From: Burkholderiales bacterium
GTDB taxonomy: Bacteria; Pseudomonadota; Gammaproteobacteria; Burkholderiales; SG8-39
Assembly (NCBI GenBank): GCA_014860445.1
Contig: JACZJT010000071.1
Location: 1-64,000, forward strand
Reading direction: 5' to 3'
Length of the DNA stretch: 64,000 nt
Position numbers and translations under genes: made by a program. Position 1 is the stretch's first letter. Each line of letters begins with the position of its first letter. Positions 57,134-64,000 of the stretch are shown here, in pieces. The notes under the pieces were generated by a model. That model was not told where the DNA came from. It did no database searches and saw only the letters and a list, made by a program, of their open reading frames with translations.

Positions 57134-57177
57134 GCTTGGGCTTTGAAGGATCTCCCTTCGAAACCTAGGAGCCCCAC

Positions 57178-57657
57178 ATGAAACGTTATTCCGCCAAACA
57201 GATGATTCAGCAATACGGCAACGCAGACGCCGCCATCAATGCCGCGCTTGAAATACTGCGTAAGCAGATGCGCCAACACGGGGCGGCAATGTCTTCCCCC
57301 GGAGCCGTCAGGGATTACCTCAGGCTTAACCTTGCCCCCCTCGAATACGAGGCTTTTTGGTGCGTATGGCTCGATGCTCAAAACCGGGTGATCTCCGCCC
57401 ATGAATCCTTCCGCGGCACCCTCACGCAGACAAGCGTCTACCCGCGCGAAATCGTCAAGCAAGGACTGACCTTCAATGCGGCAGCGGTGATCTTTGCGCA
57501 TAACCACCCCTCGGGCATCGCAGAGCCCAGCCACGCCGACCAGCTTTTGACGCAGAGCCTCAAACAGGCTTTGGCCTTGGTCGACATCAAGGTTCTAGAC
57601 CATTTCATCATCGGACTCGATTCGGCCATGAGTTTTGCAGAAAGGGGACTTGTCTAA
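57178..57657 (+). CDS. RadC-like JAB-domain protein
   Basis: A 159-residue RadC/YkfG-type protein without the N-terminal helix-hairpin part. The JAB/MPN metal motif is H108-N-H-P-S-G with Asp121 further on, and Glu in the YEAFWCV strand. Such shortened RadC proteins are common on genomic islands and phages; metalloprotease or nuclease activity is predicted from the fold but not established, and the historic DNA repair role is doubted. A start with taggagccccac upstream. Confidence 0.88.
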   Translation: MKRYSAKQMIQQYGNADAAINAALEILRKQMRQHGAAMSSPGAVRDYLRLNLAPLEYEAFWCVWLDAQNRVISAHESFRGTLTQTSVYPREIVKQGLTFNAAAVIFAHNHPSGIAEPSHADQLLTQSLKQALALVDIKVLDHFIIGLDSAMSFAERGLV

Positions 57658-58034
57658 CGCCTGGCCGCCCACGGGAGCAACCGCGGAAAAAGGGGGGCCT
57701 CAACGCTCCCCGCCTTTCTGTAGCGCCTGTCCCAAAAAAAGCGCGGGGGCCTGCTGCCCCCTCTTGGCCACGTGTCCGGCCAATTCACCCCCGCTTTCCA
57801 GCCACGCGCAGTTGGCGCCAGCATCGCGCAATGGCACGCAATACGCCGCCCCTATGGCGTCAGCGTCTTTTTGTTCTGGATGATGAAATGGGCGTAATAT
57901 CTTCGGCAATGTATCCGTAGGCCTCCGTGTTACAGCAACGGGGGGCAAAACGCCGCCGGGCACCCCGGTTTCACGCCAAATCTATAGAATGCGGTGACCA
58001 TGCTCACCTGAACAGGTCTCCGCACATAGGGGTC
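57658..58034. other. Intergenic stretch, no gene supported
   Basis: About 377 nt between the RadC-like and TIR genes. Weak open frames occur on both strands, but none has a ribosome site or resembles a known family. The promoter of the TIR gene should be in its AT-richer last ~120 nt. Confidence 0.4.
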
Positions 58035-60575
58035 ATGATGAAAGCATTTCTGTCTCACTCGTCTCGGGATAAAGAGTTTGTCATGGCGGTGGCGAACGAA
58101 TTGGGCCGTCAGTTTTGCGTTGTCGATATTCAAACATTCCAAACAGGTATCGAGTTTAAAACATCAATTGAGCAGGGCCTGGATGATTCCAAACTTTTCG
58201 TGTTTTTCGCAAGCAAGCCATCGGTCGAATCAATATGGGTGAATTTCGAGCTAGAGGAGGCTTGGTACAAAAAATTGGAGCGCCACTTGTTGCGTTCTCT
58301 CGTCTACATCATCGATAGCAACGTGACTCGTGACAAGCTTCCCACATGGATAACACGGGCGCTCATTTCAGAAAAGCTGAATGCTCCAAAACCTATCGCC
58401 CGCGATATTCAGCATCACCTGGCAGAGTTGATGCGCGCGACGAGGGGATCGTATTTTGTCGGCAGAGCAAGGGACCGGCAGAATTTGGAGGCGTTATCAA
58501 CACCATTGGACGGTTCGAATCCGCCTCGCATATTTGTACTGTTTGGCCTTCCCGGTATCGGGCGGCGCTCTTTGATCCGCGAGGTAGTTCCAAATCTGTT
58601 TGGCCTCAAAAAGTCCATTGAGATAGCTATCGGCGATGGCGATTCAATTAATGACCTTTGCTCCACCGTCGCGGCGCATATCGAACCATATAACACGTCG
58701 GAGCGACTTCGCGAAATCGTTCACACGATCCAAAATCTTTCCAGTCGCGACGCCGAAGCAAGATTAGTCGGAAATTTGCGGTCGATTTTGGCCACCGGTG
58801 AAATGCCAATCATAACGGATGAAGGTGGTCTACTTACGGGCGACGGTTACTTTTCGCCAACTACTGCAAGTCTGTTGGCAAGTGTTCGCGGATTTTCGGA
58901 CCTGACGCTATTTATAACGACGCATAGAAAACCCAGAGACACCGACGCAGTAGATGTCCCTTCTCTGAAGGTGCCGAGCCTTGATCCTGACGATACAAAA
59001 CGTCTCCTGGCGAGACTAGGCGAAAAGGATTCCGTAAAACTTGACCAAGGGCAGCTCGCTGAACTAGCTCAATACGTTGCTGGATATCCTCCAGCTGCGT
59101 ACTTTGCCATCCGACAAGCGAAAGACTATGGCTTGGACCTCGTGCTGCGCGATAAGGAAATATTAGTAAAGTTTCGTACAAGCTATTTCCTCCGTCACTT
59201 CGCCCGCACCAAGCTCAGCGACATGGAGAAGAAGCTGCTTCGCCTGCTCGCGTTGTATAGCCCCCTACCACTAACAGCTATAGCAAAAGCAACGGGGTTA
59301 GAACAGGACCCGGAGAACCTAAATGAAATGTTTATACGTCTTATCGATTTGTCCCTTGTGGAAATAGACGAAAATGCAAGATATCTAATTGCCCCCCCAA
59401 TTGCCAGCGCCGCCACCTCAGCATTCGGCTTCCCGAGCCAAGATGAGAATCGAGCACTTGCAGTCGCGCTGTATGATGTAATCAACGATAAGGAAGAACG
59501 GCCAGCCGATCTGTCCTCAATGCGGCTTCTATTTCGCGCCGGACGCCTGAGTGGGGAAAGGCGCTTCGAGGCTGCTTCCATTGGTCTGTCAAATGACTTG
59601 ATTCGCCTAGTCCGTACCCTGTACCACCAGCGCAGCTATGAGCAGGCGATTAAAGTAGGTCTTACGGCGGTAGAGGAACGGCCCGACAGCGAGGAAGCAC
59701 GCGCCTACTTGGTCCGGGCTTTAATTCAGGAGTCGCGCTGGGATGAGGCCGCGCAACATCTCAATGCTTTGCGCGCGCACTCTGGCCCACGTACAGTCTC
59801 GTTTTTGGAGGGATTCTTAGCCAGGAAACACGATGATCTTGTTGGAGCAATAAAGCATTACGACAACGCAATGAGGGCTGGACGAAACGACGTGGCGATT
59901 CTGCGCGAAATGTCGCTCTGCTACATGCTTCAAGGGAACATGCCAGCCGCACAGGAATATATCAAGCGAGCATTCGACAAGGATCCGGAAAATCGTTTCG
60001 TCCTCGACTTAACGGCCCAAATATGTGCGGCCGTCCACGACGATACCGGCGCGATGGCAGCGCTAAATGCTCTTGAACTATTGGACTCTGAGCTCTTTTG
60101 GTACAGGTCGTCCAGGATATTCCTAAATCAAGGAATGCTACCCGAGGCGGAAGAGTCTGCGGCAAAGGCTGTGGAATCTCAGGAAAATCCGCCCTTCCAC
60201 CAGCTCGCTCAGTACGCGTACTGCCTAATTTGCAATGGTAATGTGAAAGACGCAGAAGCACTTCTCGCGCGCATCGACGGCAGCTTTCAGCGCAAGCAAC
60301 CAGATATAAGGGTTGGCCTCCGCTGTCGATTTGAGATCGTCCGCCGGCGTTTCGGTGACGCACTAAGGTTAAGCGCTCAAATTGCAAACAAAGGTACGAT
60401 TTACTACAAAGGGATTCGACGCGACGCGCTCAGTGGCGAACTAAAAGCTAGCGCACTACCCGATGCAATACGCAAGTCCTATGAGGCCGAACTAAAAGAC
60501 CTCGAAGCCGAAATAGGTGTGGGAACGAATCTCCTTGAATTCCCAATTGACTTGGGAGACAGTGCGCTCGGCTAG
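58035..60575 (+). CDS. TIR-STAND-TPR protein, candidate anti-phage sensor/effector
   Basis: An 846-residue protein with three parts. Residues 2-120 are a TIR domain (KAFLSHSSRDKEFV, then SIWVNFELEEAW with the candidate catalytic Glu72), which in bacterial defence degrades NAD. Residues ~140-560 form a STAND-type NTPase (Walker A-like GLPGIGRRS at 171-179, Walker B-like PIITDE at 258-263, LFITTHR sensor, a winged-helix region). Residues ~570-800 are TPR-like repeats for ligand recognition. The Walker A lacks the usual Lys and following Ser/Thr (Arg-Arg instead). The start at 58035 begins the TIR domain and has AGGGG upstream. Confidence 0.85.
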   Translation: MMKAFLSHSSRDKEFVMAVANELGRQFCVVDIQTFQTGIEFKTSIEQGLDDSKLFVFFASKPSVESIWVNFELEEAWYKKLERHLLRSLVYIIDSNVTRDKLPTWITRALISEKLNAPKPIARDIQHHLAELMRATRGSYFVGRARDRQNLEALSTPLDGSNPPRIFVLFGLPGIGRRSLIREVVPNLFGLKKSIEIAIGDGDSINDLCSTVAAHIEPYNTSERLREIVHTIQNLSSRDAEARLVGNLRSILATGEMPIITDEGGLLTGDGYFSPTTASLLASVRGFSDLTLFITTHRKPRDTDAVDVPSLKVPSLDPDDTKRLLARLGEKDSVKLDQGQLAELAQYVAGYPPAAYFAIRQAKDYGLDLVLRDKEILVKFRTSYFLRHFARTKLSDMEKKLLRLLALYSPLPLTAIAKATGLEQDPENLNEMFIRLIDLSLVEIDENARYLIAPPIASAATSAFGFPSQDENRALAVALYDVINDKEERPADLSSMRLLFRAGRLSGERRFEAASIGLSNDLIRLVRTLYHQRSYEQAIKVGLTAVEERPDSEEARAYLVRALIQESRWDEAAQHLNALRAHSGPRTVSFLEGFLARKHDDLVGAIKHYDNAMRAGRNDVAILREMSLCYMLQGNMPAAQEYIKRAFDKDPENRFVLDLTAQICAAVHDDTGAMAALNALELLDSELFWYRSSRIFLNQGMLPEAEESAAKAVESQENPPFHQLAQYAYCLICNGNVKDAEALLARIDGSFQRKQPDIRVGLRCRFEIVRRRFGDALRLSAQIANKGTIYYKGIRRDALSGELKASALPDAIRKSYEAELKDLEAEIGVGTNLLEFPIDLGDSALG

Positions 60576-60769
60576 CCACTTCCGCCGAATTACTTGCGCC
60601 TAGCGCAGTTCGCCCTTAATCAGCCAATGGTGCCCAGCTTTGGCCGGACCGGCAAGTCATTCAGGGCTCAAACAAACGCGCGGAACATGCTGCCCCACTT
60701 AACCATATGTTCGACCAAGTCGCCGCCGCTTTTCAACTGCGTGCTGCGCACCGCCGGTCCTCGCATACC

Positions 60770-62077
60770 CTACCGCAGCACGTCCACTTGAAGCATCACC
60801 ACCAACTCCGTTTTAGTCTGACCGGCATCGTTCGATCGCATCCACCCCGGCAGCCACACCGCGCCTGAGCTCGACCCCGTACGGTTTGTCTCGTCCAGGC
60901 CACCGATGAACACGACCTCGCCCGATTGCATCGATACCACCGAGGACACCGCCCGCTTCAAGAGCGTGGGCGACGCATTCACGCCGGTATTGGTGGCCGC
61001 GAAGTCGGATATCTCCTGTTTCAGCGTCACCTTGACCGAGTCCTCCAGTGCAACCGGGGCGATATCGAGCATCACGCCGGAACTCTGATAGTTCACCGAC
61101 TGCACAGGAGCGCCACCCACGGGGACGGTGACGCCGCCCAATACCGGCACGTCCTGGCCGACGACCATCCGCGCCGATTCGCCCGTGGTGACGCGCAGGC
61201 TCGGACTCGACACCAGATTGAAGCGCGAATCGGAAGCGAGCTTGCTTACGGCCAGATCGAAACCACCCTTGGCGAAGCGCAATACCGGAGACGCCACGGA
61301 GCCCACACCGCCAGACAGTGCGCCGCCCAACAGGCTGTACGCGATCGCGACGCCGCTGGACTCGTTCTTCGTGGTCTGCACTTCGAACACCGAAGCCCTC
61401 ACCAAGACCTCGGCCGCTTTCACATCCAGCACTTCGACCAACCGGCGCACCAATTCCACCTCCGCCGGCGGACCCTGGAACGTCACCACGTCGCGCTGGC
61501 CCAGGGCGACCCCGCCCATGTTCGTTACCTGGGCCGTGGACGGCCCCGACGACTGGGCAGGAGAGGCAGTGGCACCGCCGGGCTGCGACTGCGGCCCCAT
61601 AGACCCGCCAACACCGGGAGGGAGCGCAGACGCCATCCCTAACCCCGCAACGACGCCTCCGAAGCGCCCCCGGGAAACGAACGCACGAATTCCACTCTCC
61701 AAATACGCCGTAGTGCGGAACTTCGGCCGATACGTGAACACTTCGCCGTTGTCCAGTTCGCCGCGCCGGCTCTCGATCACGTTCACGCCATTGACCACGC
61801 GAACGCGCAAGTCTTGCTGCTCCAGCGCGAGCGCCAAGACCGACCGCACCTGGTCGGACGTGGCGCCGCGGAAATCCACCGAACTGACGCGATCGCCCCG
61901 CGCCACCGCGCCATCCACGACGAACGGCTCATGCAGCATATCGGCGTACACAACACGCACCAGCTCGTAGACCGGCACGCGGTCGAACTGCAAATCGAAA
62001 ACGCTACTTTGCGCCGAGCACAGCCCCGCCCACGCCGCGAGCAGGACCGCCGCCATAGGACGATACGAATTCACCAT
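60770..62077 (-). CDS. Filamentous-phage secretin (gpIV-like, GspD family)
   Basis: A 435-residue outer-membrane secretin. Signal peptide at residues 1-22. N-terminal N0/N1-like domains, then the secretin core: VSSPSLRVTTGESARMVVG, SVNYQSSGVMLDIAP, and VSMQSGEVVFIGGLDETNR (motif positions ~305-410). It forms the exit channel for phage particles. Its ATG lies inside the end of the zot gene (overlap about 74 nt), a phage-like layout. A secretion-system secretin is an alternative, but the Zot neighbour favours an inovirus. Confidence 0.86.
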   Translation of the reverse strand: MVNSYRPMAAVLLAAWAGLCSAQSSVFDLQFDRVPVYELVRVVYADMLHEPFVVDGAVARGDRVSSVDFRGATSDQVRSVLALALEQQDLRVRVVNGVNVIESRRGELDNGEVFTYRPKFRTTAYLESGIRAFVSRGRFGGVVAGLGMASALPPGVGGSMGPQSQPGGATASPAQSSGPSTAQVTNMGGVALGQRDVVTFQGPPAEVELVRRLVEVLDVKAAEVLVRASVFEVQTTKNESSGVAIAYSLLGGALSGGVGSVASPVLRFAKGGFDLAVSKLASDSRFNLVSSPSLRVTTGESARMVVGQDVPVLGGVTVPVGGAPVQSVNYQSSGVMLDIAPVALEDSVKVTLKQEISDFAATNTGVNASPTLLKRAVSSVVSMQSGEVVFIGGLDETNRTGSSSGAVWLPGWMRSNDAGQTKTELVVMLQVDVLR

Positions 62078-63077
62078 CGATGAAAAGCTCCACGTTAAGA
62101 CCGCTCACGCGATAACCCTGCGGCGCGTTGATATAGCGCATCCGCTCGCCTGACTGCACCATGAAAATCTCGCGCCCCCCGCCCGCGTAACGCCCGACCA
62201 CGCGCCACGCCGAGGCCGATGCGAGCGCGGCCTTGTCCGCCTGCACAACCGGCGCCACCGGCCCGCCTGGCTTCGCGGCGCCGCCTTCCGCAACCGGCCC
62301 GGCAGCCGCAACTGCTTCAACCTTCTTCGGATGAACGTACTTATCCCAAATGCGCCAGGTTCCATACATCCCGCCCACGAGCAACAGCGGCGCGGCGATC
62401 AGCACCACCAACACCATGGGACGGCGCAGCACGTTGATCCGCTTATCGACCTCGCGTTCATCGCCCCCCTTCCCGTCATAACTCGAATAGAACGGAAAGA
62501 AGTCCTTGTTGTACTTGCGTACGATCCGCCGCAGGAAATTCGCCTTGGTCGAGCTCCATTTGTTGTACACGTCCACCGTGTACTGTTTCGTCAGGCCCAG
62601 GCGCTTCAGCTTCTCCATGACGAAGTGCTTTTCGATCACAACGCGCACCTTGCGATCGAGGTCGCCTATGGACTGCGTAATCAGCACAATGTCGCAGGAC
62701 ACGCCCTTCGCATCGACGAAATGCCGATGCTCGCGCAAAAACGCGAACATCGAAGGCGGGATCTGCGCGCCGGCCGACATCCAGCGCCAGCACTCATCCA
62801 GTATCACCAGGTCGCCGGGCTTGACCGTGGTTTCGCGCCCGTCCTGCGCCCAGAAGAGCGGCCCGCCGATCTGCTCCTTGGTCACCGCTTCGAAGGTGCC
62901 GATATCACCCTCCGCGGTGCCCGATTCCAACAGGTAAGCGCGCATTTCGTCGTAGTGGAGTCCGGCGATGTTGGACACCACGCGACGCCCGGAACGCAGC
63001 GCCGGAAGGATCACTTCCGTGACGACCTCATAGGTCTTACCTGAACCCGGCACCCCGCAGTAAGCGGTATTGGCCAT
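62004..63077 (-). CDS. Zot-like assembly ATPase (gpI) of filamentous phage
   Basis: A 357-residue zonular occludens toxin/gpI family protein. Walker A GVPGSGKT is at residues 8-15, Walker B VILDECWRWM near 89-98, and a single membrane helix at about 222-242 (VLVVLIAAPLLLVGGMYG) is followed by a ~110-residue periplasmic tail. It drives particle assembly in the inner membrane. Confidence 0.93.
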   Translation of the reverse strand: MANTAYCGVPGSGKTYEVVTEVILPALRSGRRVVSNIAGLHYDEMRAYLLESGTAEGDIGTFEAVTKEQIGGPLFWAQDGRETTVKPGDLVILDECWRWMSAGAQIPPSMFAFLREHRHFVDAKGVSCDIVLITQSIGDLDRKVRVVIEKHFVMEKLKRLGLTKQYTVDVYNKWSSTKANFLRRIVRKYNKDFFPFYSSYDGKGGDEREVDKRINVLRRPMVLVVLIAAPLLLVGGMYGTWRIWDKYVHPKKVEAVAAAGPVAEGGAAKPGGPVAPVVQADKAALASASAWRVVGRYAGGGREIFMVQSGERMRYINAPQGYRVSGLNVELFIDGEFVSSYGGGPARGVGGAVLGAK

Positions 63078-63080
63078 CGC

Positions 63081-63365
63081 TCAACCAACGACCGGCAGAC
63101 GCCGGATCAAGAACCGGGACACATACGCTGAGATCACGAGCGGTATGCCTACGTCGAATTTCAGCGCGTAGAGAAACCAATAGACGCCGTCCGGCACCGC
63201 GTTGAATAGCCCCGTCAAGCTGCTCGCGCCGACGAACCCGCTCACGTAACCCCACGCGAGCGGCATCAGGTACACCATGAGCCAATAGAGCCCGGCTAAT
63301 ACGCTTGCCTTGATCACCACCTCGCGCACCAACCAGGCGCCGACGACATAAAGCAGATTCAGCAT
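63081..63365 (-). CDS. DUF2523-like phage membrane protein (gpVI-like)
   Basis: A 94-residue protein with three hydrophobic stretches and a basic C-terminus (FLIRRLPVVG). Position just before zot and after the adsorption protein is that of gpVI/DUF2523 minor coat proteins in inoviruses. The start at 63365 was preferred; the frame extends to 63542 but that part is antisense-like. Confidence 0.72.
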   Translation of the reverse strand: MLNLLYVVGAWLVREVVIKASVLAGLYWLMVYLMPLAWGYVSGFVGASSLTGLFNAVPDGVYWFLYALKFDVGIPLVISAYVSRFLIRRLPVVG

Positions 63366-63367
63366 GA

Positions 63368-64000
63368 TCAAGCCCCCAGGACGATGAACATCGCCAACAG
63401 CGCCCACGACACCAGCGCCACCGCCTGCACCTGGCTCGCAACCGTGGACCACAGGGTGCAATGCGCGTCGATCGTGTACGAAGTACCCCACAGCGTGAAG
63501 TTCGCCGTAGGACAGGACACCGACCGCCCCGGCATGGACCACGCCTTGATAGTGGAAAACGAGCTATCGAGCAGCTGCCCGGAAATATCGTCCGTGCTCT
63601 TCACGGACGGATCAGACGGCGCACTCGCGGACGTGGACGTTAAATCGGTGTGCAATTGCTGCACGTTGCCGGCCAGGGACGATACCGTTGCATCCCTCGC
63701 ATAGTCGGATGGAAACGTGATCGACGGCGCTGCGGCCATCCCCGCGCCGGCGCCCGCCGGGACCGGCCCCGACACGGTTGTTGATGAGCCGCCGCCGCTT
63801 GGCGTTGTCGTCGTCTGTTGAACGCAGGCCGAACCGACGCACTTTTGCGTCACCTGGACCATATTGCCGGATGCATCCACGCCGCCGGTCGTCACATACG
63901 CGGCTTTCGTTTCCGCGCTATCCAGGCATGTCGTCGCCCCTGTCGTTACATTGACGATCTGCGAACTTGTGCAGCCGGAGCCGGTTACAGCGTCCGCTAC
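63368..64000 (-). CDS. Filamentous-phage adsorption/attachment protein (gpIII-like), partial
   Basis: The minus-strand frame is open to the window edge, so the protein continues beyond 64000 and its N-terminus is missing. Visible: a Cys-, Ser- and Thr-rich exported portion (CTSSQIVNVTTGATTCL, CVGSACVQQTTTT), a glycine/serine linker (PSGGGSSTTVSG) and a hydrophobic C-terminal anchor (ALVSWALLAMFIVLGA). This plan and the place before the DUF2523 and zot genes fit gpIII of an inovirus; the sequence itself is poorly conserved. Confidence 0.65.
   Translation of the reverse strand, partial: VADAVTGSGCTSSQIVNVTTGATTCLDSAETKAAYVTTGGVDASGNMVQVTQKCVGSACVQQTTTTPSGGGSSTTVSGPVPAGAGAGMAAAPSITFPSDYARDATVSSLAGNVQQLHTDLTSTSASAPSDPSVKSTDDISGQLLDSSFSTIKAWSMPGRSVSCPTANFTLWGTSYTIDAHCTLWSTVASQVQAVALVSWALLAMFIVLGA

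Larger units (their letters stand above)
56831..57177. other. Intergenic junction between truncated ATPase and RadC-like gene
   Basis: About 347 nt. On the minus strand a 23-codon frame starting at 56900 (MATIEPFKPKAEGG) ends in TGA that overlaps the GTG of the ATPase gene; an AGGGG site precedes its ATG. To the right are two hairpin-forming repeats, listed separately. The ATPase's missing N-terminal part is not found here. Confidence 0.45.

Noticed and set aside
56974..57534. 186-codon minus-strand frame opposite the RadC-like gene
   Set aside because: It covers both hairpins and the antisense of radC, and resembles no family.
57700..57963. 87-codon minus-strand frame between radC-like and TIR genes
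   Set aside because: No ribosome site, no recognisable domain and a competing plus-strand frame; kept as intergenic.

Overview
The window is a high-GC chromosomal segment that most resembles a betaproteobacterium (Burkholderiales/Nitrosomonadales-like). The indications are a TctABC-type tripartite tricarboxylate transporter, a groESL operon carrying both a sigma32-like promoter and a perfect CIRCE operator, ubiA-ubiD-recG-ridA housekeeping genes, GC-rich third codon positions and several sensor kinases. The taxon is inferred from gene content only; there is no rRNA in the window.

Left end (1-4.1 kb): an SH3-domain secreted protein, a truncated alpha/beta hydrolase, an SDR oxidoreductase, a methyltransferase, a tRNA-Arg and a BON lipoprotein placed 2 nt from that tRNA. 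The centrepiece is 4.2-22.7 kb: eighteen genes in a row on the minus strand, almost all overlapping or within 30 nt of each other. In transcription order they are an IclR regulator, an M24 metallopeptidase, a threonine-synthase-like PLP enzyme, tctC-tctB-tctA, a four-gene molybdenum hydroxylase block (large subunit, CoxG-like, FAD subunit, 2Fe-2S subunit), two LLM-class flavin/deazaflavin oxidoreductases, a flavin reductase, then the F420 biosynthesis and reduction set fbiC, npdG, cofE, cofD, cofC. This reads as an inducible catabolic operon that carries its own cofactor-F420 synthesis: the Tct system would import an organic acid, the Mo-hydroxylase and F420H2-dependent LLM enzymes would modify it, the peptidase and PLP enzyme would open or deaminate it, and NpdG would recharge F420 from NADPH. 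The substrate cannot be read from sequence.

The middle (22.7-48.5 kb) is mostly core genome: an integrase relic, an NlpC/P60 hydrolase, tRNA-Phe, a signalling block (CBS-DUF294 protein, membrane PAS-exonuclease fusion, CheY-like receiver, symporter-histidine kinase with a small partner, OmpR regulator), groEL/groES, dacB, a DUF883 protein, ubiD, ubiA, recG, ridA, a TPR protein, an APC transporter, a LuxR-type regulator convergent with a large PAS kinase, a YkgJ-type protein and a carboxymuconolactone-decarboxylase-like protein. Three copies of an ~80-nt palindromic repeat lie in the intergenic gaps between 36.1 and 41.1 kb.

The right end (48.6-64 kb) is accessory: a decayed XRE/AbiEii-like pair, a small RHH-RAMA protein, a ThDP enzyme and a D-2-hydroxyacid dehydrogenase flanked by ~206-bp direct repeats, a HigBA-type toxin-antitoxin pair, then an AT-richer defence-like island (HEPN-zinc-ribbon protein with an N-terminally truncated GHKL ATPase, a RadC/JAB protein, a TIR-STAND-TPR protein), ending in part of a filamentous (inovirus-type) prophage with secretin, Zot, a DUF2523-like membrane protein and an adsorption protein that runs off the window edge.
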